Translations under genes and position numbers: made by a program
From: Dysgonomonas sp. PF1-14
GTDB taxonomy: Bacteria; Bacteroidota; Bacteroidia; Bacteroidales; Dysgonomonadaceae
Length of the DNA: 64,000 bases
Direction of reading: 5' to 3'
Assembly (NCBI RefSeq): GCF_029892965.1
Contig: NZ_JARXWN010000002.1
Span: 372,001-436,000, forward strand
Shown: positions 9,686 through 18,921 of the stretch, one piece after another
Layout of the letters: every line of letters starts with the position of its first letter
How positions within the stretch are numbered: the first letter of the stretch is position 1
Notes under the pieces: model-generated
What the model saw: only the letters and a program-made list of their open reading frames with translations
Told to the model about the DNA's origin: nothing
Database searches by the model: none

Positions 9686-11077
9686 ATGGATAAATCTATA
9701 AACAGGAAAAAGGCGAATATTGCATTGGGAGTAATGATGCTCATTACATTCATTGGGATTTTTGCGTTGAATCATTTCTTTCCTTTATATACCGATGACT
9801 GGAAATATGCCTTTGTCTACGGGCGTGACTGGGACAGGGTAGCCGGTTTTCTCGATGTTATAGAATCACAATACAACCATTATTTTACATGGGGTGGCCG
9901 TTCCGTTGCACATACTATAGCACAGTCGTTATTATACATGGGGCCATTTCTGAGCGACTTGCTGAATAGCATATCCTATGCTGTACTGATAACCCTTATA
10001 TACCTCATCGCCGATTATAAATGGCGGGTAAATATATTCCTTTATCTGGGAATAAGTGCCATGATCTGGTTTCTGATACCCGACCTGCTTGTGTGTATTG
10101 CATGGATTACGGGTAGTGCCAATTATCTGTGGGGCTGTATGCTCGTAGTGTCGTTTACCTTTCCTTACTGTATGTATTATCTGAAAGGAGACCATCACAA
10201 GAAGAAAGATCGTATAGCCCGCTGCGTCCTGCTCGTTCTCTGGGGGATTGTTGCCGGATGGACAAATGAAAATCTGGTAGCCGGATTGTTATACTTCCTG
10301 TTCATGTATATAGTGATTTTGAAGTTTGAAAAAAGGACGATACCTAAGTGGGTTATTTCGGGCTTTATTGGTGTTGTCATCGGATGCCTGTTTATGCTGC
10401 TGGCGCCGGGAAACTTCATTCGTAATGCGATAGAACTACAAACAGTGCATGGTATCACTAAGGAAACAATGGACTATTCGTATTACTTCTACCGGATGGT
10501 TTCGGTGATTAAATCTTACCTTGTATATGGCATTCTACCGACTATTATATATATACTCGCACTTATTGCTTTCTGGTGGAAAGGACAACAAGAAAACAAA
10601 CGAAGTGTGCTAAGGCTTTCCCTGCTATTTTTCAGTATGGCAATAGTCGCTATGTTGGTGATGGCGGCTGCACCTATTTTTCCCGAGCGTGTGTGGTTCG
10701 GAATCATTGTACTTATAATCATTGCCATATCTTTGCTTTGCGCTAATCTGGATTTTTCATATACTCCGGTTCGTATTGCAAATTATGTGATCTGGATTCC
10801 GTTGATCATATTCTTTATAACGTCATATCTATACAGTCTCAGGGATGTGATGTGGTTGAATGATACTTTCGACAGGCGTGAAGCATATATTTGCGAAGAG
10901 AAGAAAAAGGGCATTGAGGACTTTGTTTTTTATGACAGGTTCGAGCCTTATGATGCGCCTGTCTTCACACAAAAAGTATATGACATTCCTAATGTAGGAG
11001 ACGATCTGTGGGAGAAAGCCTATGCAAAGTATTACGGGATAAGATCGATAAAGATAGAAAGCCAGTTTAGTAAATGA
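9686..11077 (+). CDS. Polytopic membrane protein, paralogue 2 of 3 (DUF6056-like)
   Basis: This 463-residue protein is homologous over its length to the genes on both sides. It shares DDW (37-39), HYFTWGGR, TGSANYLWG, GWTNEN, APGN and FPERVWFG, and ends with the conserved pattern KYYGIRSIK. About 11 membrane segments are predicted. The tail motif KKGIEDFVFYD mirrors NKGVRDIVIYD in paralogue 1. Its stop overlaps the next start (ATGA at 11074-11077), implying translational coupling. A lipid-linked sugar transferase role is possible but unproven; no adjacent polysaccharide genes support a particular pathway. Confidence 0.85.
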   Translation: MDKSINRKKANIALGVMMLITFIGIFALNHFFPLYTDDWKYAFVYGRDWDRVAGFLDVIESQYNHYFTWGGRSVAHTIAQSLLYMGPFLSDLLNSISYAVLITLIYLIADYKWRVNIFLYLGISAMIWFLIPDLLVCIAWITGSANYLWGCMLVVSFTFPYCMYYLKGDHHKKKDRIARCVLLVLWGIVAGWTNENLVAGLLYFLFMYIVILKFEKRTIPKWVISGFIGVVIGCLFMLLAPGNFIRNAIELQTVHGITKETMDYSYYFYRMVSVIKSYLVYGILPTIIYILALIAFWWKGQQENKRSVLRLSLLFFSMAIVAMLVMAAAPIFPERVWFGIIVLIIIAISLLCANLDFSYTPVRIANYVIWIPLIIFFITSYLYSLRDVMWLNDTFDRREAYICEEKKKGIEDFVFYDRFEPYDAPVFTQKVYDIPNVGDDLWEKAYAKYYGIRSIKIESQFSK

Positions 11078-12459
11078 ACAAGTTGAATGAAATATGGACA
11101 AGCAAAATACTCATGGCTGTTATTGCCTTGATTGTCTTTGCTGTGATATTTGTGTTCAATAGGCTATTCCCCTTGTTTGCTGACGACTGGGTATATAGCT
11201 TCATATTCGAGAACTCATTTTTCGATCATTCGTTGAAGCCTATCGCGAGTGTCTCAGATATATTTGTATCGCAATACAATCATTATTTTCTCTGGGGAGG
11301 GCGGAATGTGGTACACTCAATAGACCAGTTTTTGCTCTCTATCAATCCTCTTGTATGTGATCTGTTGAATAGTCTAGCATATATAGCCCATATATATCTT
11401 ATTTATGCAATAGCGAACTATGGACGCAAGGTAAATGTAGGCGTGTTTATATTTGCAGTTTGTTTCTCATGGGTATTCATACCTCAGCTTACCAGCAATG
11501 TGTTTTGGATAACAGGAAGTGCTAATTACTTGTGGGGTACGTTGATACTCTTGTTGTTCGCATATCCGTTTTATACCTGCTTTTTGAAAAATGAAAGGTC
11601 GAACGACAGCATAGTCCGGATTGCCTTGATGCTGCTGTTTGGCATTATTGCAGGCTGGACAAATGAGAACACTGTTCCGCCGATATTATTGATGATATTT
11701 ATCTTAGGTATTTATCTATACCGGAAGAAGAGACTGCCTAAGTGGATGGTTGCCGGATTTATAGGCTTATGTATCGGTTATGCTGTAATGGTATTGGCTC
11801 CCGGTAACTATGTGAGAATGGAATTTGAATTGGTACATGCCGAAAAAATGTCGGATGCTTCCATGCTTTCTATCTTTGCAGGGCGTTTGGGACGTATGAT
11901 GTCAAAGAACTATCTGCTGTATATGCTTCCGGTTGTTGTTGTATATATCATAATGTTTTTTGTCTATAAGAAGTATAGAGATACGGATAACAGTCTGACA
12001 AGAAAGAAAATGTATGCTTCCGTCACATTTTTTGTTGGCGGACATATTTCATTCTTCATTATGCTGGCATCTACAACATTTCCGTTGAGGGCTATGTTCG
12101 GAATGGTTCTTTATCTGGCAATTGCTATCGGATTGTTATATTCTGAAATAAAGATAGACACTTCGCGTAAAGCGATTGTAAATAGTATATTTGTAATTCT
12201 TCTGCTTTGTCTGTATAGCTTTGATGTATGGCGCAAATATCCGTCGATACATCTGATCTCGGAAACATTTAAAGACAGAGAATTGTTATTGGAACAGCAG
12301 AAGTCGAAAGGAATACAAGACATAGTCTTTGAAGGGCGCATAGGTTTTCACGAGAAATATGGTTTTCAGGATTTGGAATCTGATTCTACCGCATGGATGA
12401 ATAAAGAATATGCGAAGTTTCATGGTATCCGTTCAGTTAAGGCACTCAATAAAGAATAG
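11074..12459 (+). CDS. Polytopic membrane protein, paralogue 3 of 3 (DUF6056-like)
   Basis: This 461-residue protein keeps DDW (37-39), HYFLWGGR, TGSANYLWG, GWTNEN and APGN, but has FPLRAMFG where the others have FPERxWFG, losing the Glu and Trp. It looks like the most divergent of the three, for instance in the stretch between APGN and the FPxR motif. It is coupled to paralogue 2 by a 4-base overlap and ends 8 bases before metH. Retention of the acidic pair and the GSANYLWG block suggests all three remain functional rather than decaying. The family role is not known. Confidence 0.85.
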   Translation: MNKLNEIWTSKILMAVIALIVFAVIFVFNRLFPLFADDWVYSFIFENSFFDHSLKPIASVSDIFVSQYNHYFLWGGRNVVHSIDQFLLSINPLVCDLLNSLAYIAHIYLIYAIANYGRKVNVGVFIFAVCFSWVFIPQLTSNVFWITGSANYLWGTLILLLFAYPFYTCFLKNERSNDSIVRIALMLLFGIIAGWTNENTVPPILLMIFILGIYLYRKKRLPKWMVAGFIGLCIGYAVMVLAPGNYVRMEFELVHAEKMSDASMLSIFAGRLGRMMSKNYLLYMLPVVVVYIIMFFVYKKYRDTDNSLTRKKMYASVTFFVGGHISFFIMLASTTFPLRAMFGMVLYLAIAIGLLYSEIKIDTSRKAIVNSIFVILLLCLYSFDVWRKYPSIHLISETFKDRELLLEQQKSKGIQDIVFEGRIGFHEKYGFQDLESDSTAWMNKEYAKFHGIRSVKALNKE

Positions 12460-12467
12460 TAAACGAT

Positions 12468-15400
12468 ATGAATAGAATACAAGATATATTAAAGGAGCGC
12501 ATCCTTATCCTCGATGGCGCAATGGGCAGTCAGATACAACAATATAAGCTGACAGAGGAAGATTTCAGAGGTGAGCGTTTCAAGGATGTAACAATATTGC
12601 AAAAAGGGAATAACGACTTGTTATGCCTTACCCGTCCTGATGTGGTTGAAGATATTCACCGAAAATATCTCGAAGCAGGTGCGGATATTATAGAAACGAA
12701 TACATTCAATGCCACTGCTATATCACTGGAAGACTATGATATGGTGCATTTGGCAAAGGAGATAAATACAGAAGCTGCCAAACTTGCCAAAAAGGTAGCT
12801 ATTGAATATACAAATCAAAATCCCGATAAGCCTCGCTTTGTTGCAGGCTCGATAGGTCCTACCAACAAGACAGCATCAATGAGCCCTAAAGTGGAAAATC
12901 CGATTTACCGCGCGGTGACTTTTGATGACCTGTATGTGGCTTACAAAGAGCAGATAGAAGGGCTTGTAGATGGTGGTTCAGACTTGTTGCTTATCGAAAC
13001 TATATTCGATACACTAAATGCCAAAGCTGCTTTGTTTGCTGCCGATGAAGTACGCAGGGAGAGAAATATCGAGTTGCCGATAATGATTTCCGTAACACTG
13101 TCCGATAAAGCAGGGCGCACGCTCTCCGGGCAAACGATTGGCGGTTTTCTGGCGTCGGTAAGTCATATCGACTATCTCTCTGTCGGGCTCAACTGTTCTT
13201 TCGGAGCATCGGAGATGAAGCCATTTCTGAAAGAACTGGCTAGAATGGCTCCCGGACTTATTTCAGCTTATCCTAATGCAGGGCTTCCAAATCAGTTTGG
13301 CGAGTATGACCAGACACCGGAGATAATGGCAGGACAGATCAGAGAGTTTATAGACGAAGGATTGATCAATATTATCGGCGGATGTTGCGGAACTACGCCG
13401 GCACATATCGCTAAATATGCAGAACTGGTAAAAGGTGCAACACCTCACAAGCGTGTTCGCAAACCTGAATATATGTGGCTTTCGGGGCTTGAACTGCTCG
13501 AAGCCAAACCCGAGATAAACTTTATCAATATAGGTGAGCGGCTGAACGTAGCCGGTTCACGTAAATTTCTTCGTCTGATAAAAGAAGAAAAGTATGAAGA
13601 AGCGCTTACTATTGCCCACCAACAGGTAGAAGACGGTGCACAAGTACTCGATGTGAATATGGATGAAGGCTTGCTAGATGGAGTGAAGGAAATGACTACT
13701 TTCCTCAACTTGATGGCTTCCGATCCCGATGTGTCGCGTGTACCCGTAATGATAGACTCATCAAAATGGGAAGTACTCGAAGCCGGACTGAAATGTGTAC
13801 AGGGAAAGCCCATAGTCAACTCCATATCATTGAAGGGCGGCGAGGAAGAATTCTTACGTCAATCGCGTCTGATAAGAGAATACGGTGCGGCAGTCATAGT
13901 GATGGCTTTCGACGAAACAGGGCAGGCCGATACTTTCGCCCGCCGGATTGAGATTTGCGAAAGAGCATATAAACTATTAGTAAATGACGGATTCAATCCA
14001 CTGGATATAATTTTCGATCCCAATATATTGGCTATTGCTACAGGGATAGAAGAGCATAGAGGCTATGCAGTCGATTTTCTGGAAACGATAACATGGATCA
14101 AAAAGAATCTGCCGCATGCCAAGATCAGCGGCGGAGTAAGTAATCTGTCTTTCTCATTCAGAGGAAACGATTATATACGTGAAGCAATGCACGCCGTATT
14201 TCTTTATTATGCTATTCAGCGTGGTATGGATATGGGAATTGTTAATCCGGGACAATCGGTAGTGTATGACGATATACCGCTCGATCTGAGAAACCTTATT
14301 GAAGACGTGATTTTCAACCGCAGAGCGGAAGCTACGGATGAACTAATCGAATATGCGGAAAAGATAAAGAATGAAAAGACCGGACAGACAGAGCAGAAAG
14401 TTGAAGAATGGCGTTCTTACGGGCTTGAAGAACGAATTCAGTATGCCCTCATAAAAGGAATCAGCGACTATCTCGAAGAAGATCTCGAAGAGGCATTGAA
14501 AGTATATCCTAAAGCTGTGGATATAATAGATAAGCCCTTAATGGACGGCATGAATAAAGTTGGTGACCTGTTCGGTTCGGGTAAGATGTTTTTGCCTCAG
14601 GTAGTAAAAACCGCCCGTACCATGAAGCGCGCCGTAGCTATCCTGCAACCCACACTTGAAGCACAGAAAGCGTCGTCTTCGGGAAGCAACAAGGCCGGAA
14701 AGCTTTTGATTGCTACTGTTAAAGGTGATGTGCATGATATAGGTAAGAATATTGTAGGCATTATATTGGCTTGTAATAACTACGAAGTGATTGACTTAGG
14801 GGTAATGACTCCGCCGGAAGTGATCATTCAGAAAGTAAAAGAAGAGCAACCGGATATCCTTTGCCTTAGTGGACTAATTACGCCATCGCTGGAAGAAATG
14901 AGCATTGTTGCCCATGAAATGGAAAAGGCGGGTTTCTCTATACCACTGATGATAGGAGGTGCTACAACATCAAAGCTGCATACAGCGATAAAGATCGATC
15001 CGAAATACAACAACGGATCGGTCGTGTATGTGAAAGATGCTTCGCAAGCGCCTGCTGCCGTAAATAAGCTGATCAATCCGAACACAAAGAGAGACTATAT
15101 ACAGGAGATTCGCAGCGAATATGCTTCACTACGCGATACAGCAGGAGATAAGAAAGCCGATTTGCTCCCTTTCTCCGAAGTATTGAGTAAAGGCATGAAG
15201 ATAGACTGGACTGACTATAAAACACCCGAGCCGAAAGTAAAAGGCCGTCAGACACTGAAGCATATTCCGATAGAGGAAATAGTTCCATACGTAGACTGGA
15301 AATTCTTCTTTCATTCGTGGAATCTATCTGCACGTTATGCTTCGGCTCAGCATATAGATGATTGCCCGTCATGCAGGCAGCAATGGCTTGATTCTTTCTC

Positions 15401-16160
15401 CGAACAGGAGCGAGAAAAGGCCGCTGAAGGTATGCAGTTGTATAAAGATGCAAAAGCTTTACTTGACCAGTTAGTGTTTAATAGGGCTGATTATATCAAT
15501 GCTGTATTTGGAGTATTCGAGGCCTACAGCGATAACGAGAGTTTGTATATAAATGATGTCTGCTTCCCAATGCTTCGCCAACAGAAGAAGAACGATAAAG
15601 GAGAATATCTCTCCCTTTGCGACTTCGTTGCACCTAAGTCTTCGGGTAAGAAAGATTACGTCGGAGGTTTTACGGTAACGGCCGGAGTAGGAGCAAATGA
15701 GCTGATGGCAGATTATGAGCGTCAGGGTGATGAATACAAGGTTTTGTTGTTGAAATCAGTTTTAGACCGTCTTGCAGAAGCTACTACCGAGTGGTTGCAT
15801 GCTAAAATAAGAAGAGAATACTGGGGCTTCGCTGCCAATGAAAACATATCTGTGAATGAGATGTTTGCTCTCAAATATCAAGGAATTCGTCCAGCTGTAG
15901 GTTATCCGTCTATCCCCGATCAGTCCATCAACTTCCTGCTGAACAATGATTTATTGCAGTCGAAAGAGATAGGTGTAGACCTTACTGAAAATGGTGTGAT
16001 GATTCCGAATGCTTCGGTGAGTGGCATCATCATTTCTCACCCCCAGTCAAAATATTTCAATATAGGTAATATCCTTGAAGATCAGGCTAATGCTTATGTA
16101 GATAGACGCGGCGAAGATGCTGAGTTGATACGTAAGTTCTTAGGGGCTAATTTGGTATAG
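12468..16160 (+). CDS. metH: Cobalamin-dependent methionine synthase
   Basis: This 1230-residue enzyme methylates homocysteine to methionine using 5-methyltetrahydrofolate and B12. All four modules are present. The homocysteine domain (about 1-330) has zinc ligands Cys243 (GLNCSFG) and Cys306/Cys307 (GGCCGTTPAH). The pterin-binding domain spans about 350-615. The B12 domain has Asp754, His756 and Gly759 in the DxHxxG motif. The C-terminal SAM-dependent activation domain runs from about 905, with RPAVGYP. Length matches E. coli MetH (1227). It is translated just after the third membrane paralogue, and 1 base separates its stop from the metal permease. No B12 riboswitch is visible upstream, since the gene is internal to an operon. 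Confidence 0.98.
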   Translation: MNRIQDILKERILILDGAMGSQIQQYKLTEEDFRGERFKDVTILQKGNNDLLCLTRPDVVEDIHRKYLEAGADIIETNTFNATAISLEDYDMVHLAKEINTEAAKLAKKVAIEYTNQNPDKPRFVAGSIGPTNKTASMSPKVENPIYRAVTFDDLYVAYKEQIEGLVDGGSDLLLIETIFDTLNAKAALFAADEVRRERNIELPIMISVTLSDKAGRTLSGQTIGGFLASVSHIDYLSVGLNCSFGASEMKPFLKELARMAPGLISAYPNAGLPNQFGEYDQTPEIMAGQIREFIDEGLINIIGGCCGTTPAHIAKYAELVKGATPHKRVRKPEYMWLSGLELLEAKPEINFINIGERLNVAGSRKFLRLIKEEKYEEALTIAHQQVEDGAQVLDVNMDEGLLDGVKEMTTFLNLMASDPDVSRVPVMIDSSKWEVLEAGLKCVQGKPIVNSISLKGGEEEFLRQSRLIREYGAAVIVMAFDETGQADTFARRIEICERAYKLLVNDGFNPLDIIFDPNILAIATGIEEHRGYAVDFLETITWIKKNLPHAKISGGVSNLSFSFRGNDYIREAMHAVFLYYAIQRGMDMGIVNPGQSVVYDDIPLDLRNLIEDVIFNRRAEATDELIEYAEKIKNEKTGQTEQKVEEWRSYGLEERIQYALIKGISDYLEEDLEEALKVYPKAVDIIDKPLMDGMNKVGDLFGSGKMFLPQVVKTARTMKRAVAILQPTLEAQKASSSGSNKAGKLLIATVKGDVHDIGKNIVGIILACNNYEVIDLGVMTPPEVIIQKVKEEQPDILCLSGLITPSLEEMSIVAHEMEKAGFSIPLMIGGATTSKLHTAIKIDPKYNNGSVVYVKDASQAPAAVNKLINPNTKRDYIQEIRSEYASLRDTAGDKKADLLPFSEVLSKGMKIDWTDYKTPEPKVKGRQTLKHIPIEEIVPYVDWKFFFHSWNLSARYASAQHIDDCPSCRQQWLDSFSEQEREKAAEGMQLYKDAKALLDQLVFNRADYINAVFGVFEAYSDNESLYINDVCFPMLRQQKKNDKGEYLSLCDFVAPKSSGKKDYVGGFTVTAGVGANELMADYERQGDEYKVLLLKSVLDRLAEATTEWLHAKIRREYWGFAANENISVNEMFALKYQGIRPAVGYPSIPDQSINFLLNNDLLQSKEIGVDLTENGVMIPNASVSGIIISHPQSKYFNIGNILEDQANAYVDRRGEDAELIRKFLGANLV

Positions 16161-16161
16161 T

Positions 16162-16998
16162 ATGGAGTTTTTCGATCTATTATCGTATACATTCTTTCAG
16201 AATGCTTTGCTGGGTAGCCTGTTTGCCAGTATAGCCTGTGGAATCATCGGCTCGTATGTTGTAATCCGCCGGTTGGTATTTATCAGCGGGGGAATAACCC
16301 ACGCATCGCTTGGCGGACTAGGCATGGGCTTCTACTTCGGGTGGAATCCTATCTTCTCTGCTATGATCTTCTCCATTCTCTCCGCTTTCGGTATCGAATG
16401 GCTTTCATCCCGTCAGGGGGTGCGTGAAGACTCGGCTATTGGCTCGTTCTGGTCACTAGGGATGGCGATAGGTATTATATTCATCTATCTGAAACCTGGC
16501 TTTGCACCGAACCTCACCGATTACCTTTTCGGCAACATACTTACCATCACAACGCCCGATATCGTATATCTGGCGATTCTGTCTTTGATTCTTATCGTTG
16601 TATTCCTGCTGTTCGGACAACAGATACTCTTTGCCGCTTTCGATCCCGACTTCGCGAAGACGCGCAATCTGCCTGTCAACCTGATAAAGTATGCTATGAT
16701 GATGGGTATAGCTATTACCATTGTTCTCTCCATCAGGCTTGTCGGTATTGTATTGCTGATGTCGATACTTACTGTGCCTCAGATGACAGCCAATCTGTTT
16801 ACGTCTAGCTTTGTGAAGATGATATTGCTATCCATTCTGATCGGCTTTCTTGGCTGTGTTGTCGGACTATTTCTGTCTGCAGTGCTGGATGTGCCATCGG
16901 GTGTGTTCATTATCTTCACACAGATTATAGTGTTCTTGGTTTCCCGATGGGTAGTTCGTCTGAAACAAGAATATGAACGGCAGAAGACTATCGCTTAG
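16162..16998 (+). CDS. ABC-3 family metal (Zn/Mn/Fe) transporter permease, orphan
   Basis: This 278-residue integral membrane protein has about 8 segments and the ABC-3 (ZnuB/MntB/TroC) pattern: early GIIGSYVVIRRLVFISGGITHASLGGLG and a late SIRLVGIVLLMSILTVPQMTA. It would form the channel of a divalent metal importer. No ATPase or binding protein gene is adjacent, so partners must be encoded elsewhere. It begins 1 base after metH; zinc supply for MetH would be an attractive link, but that is inference. Its stop overlaps the convergent ThrE-type gene by 4 bases, leaving no room for a conventional terminator. Confidence 0.9.
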   Translation: MEFFDLLSYTFFQNALLGSLFASIACGIIGSYVVIRRLVFISGGITHASLGGLGMGFYFGWNPIFSAMIFSILSAFGIEWLSSRQGVREDSAIGSFWSLGMAIGIIFIYLKPGFAPNLTDYLFGNILTITTPDIVYLAILSLILIVVFLLFGQQILFAAFDPDFAKTRNLPVNLIKYAMMMGIAITIVLSIRLVGIVLLMSILTVPQMTANLFTSSFVKMILLSILIGFLGCVVGLFLSAVLDVPSGVFIIFTQIIVFLVSRWVVRLKQEYERQKTIA

Positions 16999-17504
16999 CC
17001 CTTCCCTATTACATCTTTAAACGATATATTCTTCACGCTCGGCTTGCGGAATAATAAGGCTCCGATACAGATACCTATTGCCAGCGTAAACAGCAGTGAC
17101 ATTGTCAGCATCAGATTGTGAGATATCTCTATCAACAGATGCGGATTTTGCTCCACTGTTGGCAGATCGGTTATCTTTATCCCCGCAAGCATGGTTTTAT
17201 AGGCAAACATACCCGGTATCATTGTAATGCAGGCCGGCATGGTAAATACCACAGGTGGACTGTCTACCTTATGCGCAGCGTATATTCCTACCAGACCGAT
17301 CAATACTGAACCGGCCAAAGTTGCCGTAATAAGCCCAAAGTCGAGCTGTACCAGTATGAACCGTATGCAATGCCCCATTCCTCCCAGTAGTCCGGCTACC
17401 CATAGCAGCCGTTTAGGTGCGCCAAACAAAATAGCCCAGCAGAATCCTACTACAAATGCGATACCGAAGTCGCGCAGGATATTTAGTACGGTAAGTTCTT
17501 CCAT
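16995..17504 (-). CDS. Threonine/serine exporter, small membrane subunit (ThrE_2 / DUF3815)
   Basis: This 169-residue hydrophobic protein has about 5 membrane helices and matches the C-terminal half of ThrE-type exporters (motif FTMPACITMIPGMFAYKTM). In many bacteria ThrE is split into a DUF1212 protein and this DUF3815 partner, which together export threonine and serine. It lies 12 bases after the DUF1212 gene on the same strand, an operon arrangement. Its 3' end overlaps the stop of the metal permease on the other strand. Confidence 0.88.
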   Translation of the reverse strand: MEELTVLNILRDFGIAFVVGFCWAILFGAPKRLLWVAGLLGGMGHCIRFILVQLDFGLITATLAGSVLIGLVGIYAAHKVDSPPVVFTMPACITMIPGMFAYKTMLAGIKITDLPTVEQNPHLLIEISHNLMLTMSLLFTLAIGICIGALLFRKPSVKNISFKDVIGKG

Positions 17505-17516
17505 TTTCTTTCTTCT

Positions 17517-18317
17517 TTAAAAGTTACCGATTCCCATAAGGGTGATACACAGGGTCATACCCGCAGCAATACATAACAAGATAAATCCTCCGAACAGCGC
17601 CCTGTTGATAGCTGAGGACAAATAACCCTCGATGAGATCGATCACACAGTTTATCAGCGGAACACCTGGTATCAGGTATAGCACCGCCGTAGCCATTGCC
17701 GCTTCAGGGTGTTCTCCAATGCCGTATATACGCCCGAGCCCGGTGATAAGTGTAGTAACGAATGCAGCTATAGAAATACATATCATCGGGTTGAACTTCT
17801 TTTTAGCAAACAAGCTTTTTACCATAAAGCCAATAAATGCAGCACAAAAGGCTACCATAGCATTCTTTTCATCACCCATAGAGAAAAGACACAGGCCTGC
17901 ACAGGAAAATCCTACTGCAACGGCTACCACTATATCCTTATAGTTGGGTTTCTCCTTTATTCCGGCAAACTCTTTTTCCACCTCAGTTATAGAGAGATTT
18001 TCTTCCTGTACCTTCCACGAAAGATGTGATATTTCGGTCAGTACAGCTAAATGTACACTGTGTGGTGGCGAATTCTTATAGCAGGTTACCGAGTTGGAAG
18101 GGTCATTAATATCTCTGACTGTGACAAGTAGTCCTTTAAAAGTCAGACTCATGTTTATATCAAATTCCCAAGTAGAGGCCAATCGCCCCAGATTACTGTT
18201 TATGCGTCCGCAATGGGCACCCGAAGCAAGTAAATATGTTCCTATGTCTAATATAAGATCGGCAAAACGTTGTGCCGGTATCTTTTCCCGTACTACTCTG
18301 TCTGTAAGTTCTGGCAT
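17517..18317 (-). CDS. Threonine/serine exporter, large subunit (ThrE N-terminal / DUF1212)
   Basis: This 266-residue protein has a soluble N-terminal DUF1212 part (about 1-130, with LASGAHCGRI) and then about 5 membrane helices, including YLIPGVPLINCVIDLIEG. With the downstream DUF3815 subunit it forms a split ThrE exporter. I start at ATG 18317; an in-frame TTG four codons upstream is less likely. A TATCTTTG -7 box on the minus strand (18343-18350) gives a leader of about 20 bases. Confidence 0.9.
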   Translation of the reverse strand: MPELTDRVVREKIPAQRFADLILDIGTYLLASGAHCGRINSNLGRLASTWEFDINMSLTFKGLLVTVRDINDPSNSVTCYKNSPPHSVHLAVLTEISHLSWKVQEENLSITEVEKEFAGIKEKPNYKDIVVAVAVGFSCAGLCLFSMGDEKNAMVAFCAAFIGFMVKSLFAKKKFNPMICISIAAFVTTLITGLGRIYGIGEHPEAAMATAVLYLIPGVPLINCVIDLIEGYLSSAINRALFGGFILLCIAAGMTLCITLMGIGNF

Positions 18318-18342
18318 TGTTGTATGCAATACAATTTTGGCG

Positions 18343-18350
18343 CAAAGATA
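18343..18350 (-). promoter_or_regulatory. thrE operon promoter, -7 box
   Basis: The minus strand reads TATCTTTG, an exact TAnnTTTG match 26 bases upstream of the chosen ATG. Confidence 0.5.
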
Positions 18351-18436
18351 TTAAGAATTTTCTGTATTCTTCAATGATGCCCGTTAACTATCAGGGGGGG
18401 AACGCATCAAAATTTATATAATGAGTTCCGGCACCT

Positions 18437-18487
18437 GTAGGGGCAAAATATTTTTCGCCCGCGTACCTTTTCTATTTCGCCCCTACG
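18437..18487. repeat. GTAGGGGC-type imperfect inverted repeat
   Basis: GTAGGGGCAAAATA (18437-18450) is followed 22 bases later by the near complement TATTTCGCCCCCTAC (18473-18487), with one mismatch and one indel. The GC-rich palindrome sits in an AT-rich gap directly before repeat copy B. I associate GTAGGGGCGAA-type palindromes with dispersed repeats in many gut anaerobes, from memory only. Confidence 0.55.
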
Positions 18488-18500
18488 CATAACACTGAAA

Positions 18501-18842
18501 TTTTAACTAAAATGTAACGAAGGTAACGAATTTTCATCATTTTGCTTTTCATTACTTTCCCTTAGTTGCCACGACTTTTAAGTCGTGGGCTGTGAGCCGC
18601 CCCGAAAATGACTTTAGTCAAAACTATTCGGTTAAAACAGGAGACAACTTAAATTTTAACTAAAAAGTAACGAAACAACGTTCGACAGAGCGAAGCGGAG
18701 TCAATGTAACGGATTTACGTTGTTTTTATCTCTCGTTACTTTTTACCTTCTGTTTTCCAATTAGCTCCGCTGAATGTTATTTCAAAGAACGCTTTTTGTT
18801 GTTTACTGCTGACTGATCACTGTTAACCAATACATAGATAAA
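18501..18842 (+). repeat. Composite intergenic repeat, copy B
   Basis: The gap 18318-18921 holds no gene besides this 342-base block, which is an inverted copy of 5594-6083. It starts with the TTTTAACTAAAATGTAACGA module and repeats it near 18655. It contains the perfect palindrome CCACGACTT-TT-AAGTCGTGG (18569-18588) and the hairpin TGACTTTAGTCA (18609-18620). It ends with ACTGATCACTGTTAAC (from 18812), the terminal word also found at both ends of copy A. It lacks the module-bounded segment of about 145 bases present in copy A. Confidence 0.82.
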
Positions 18843-18921
18843 GATTCACTAAAAAAATGCTATTAACGAAAAATGGCTTGCACAAGGCAAGCCATCACAG
18901 AGTTATATTGCAGAATTCCTT

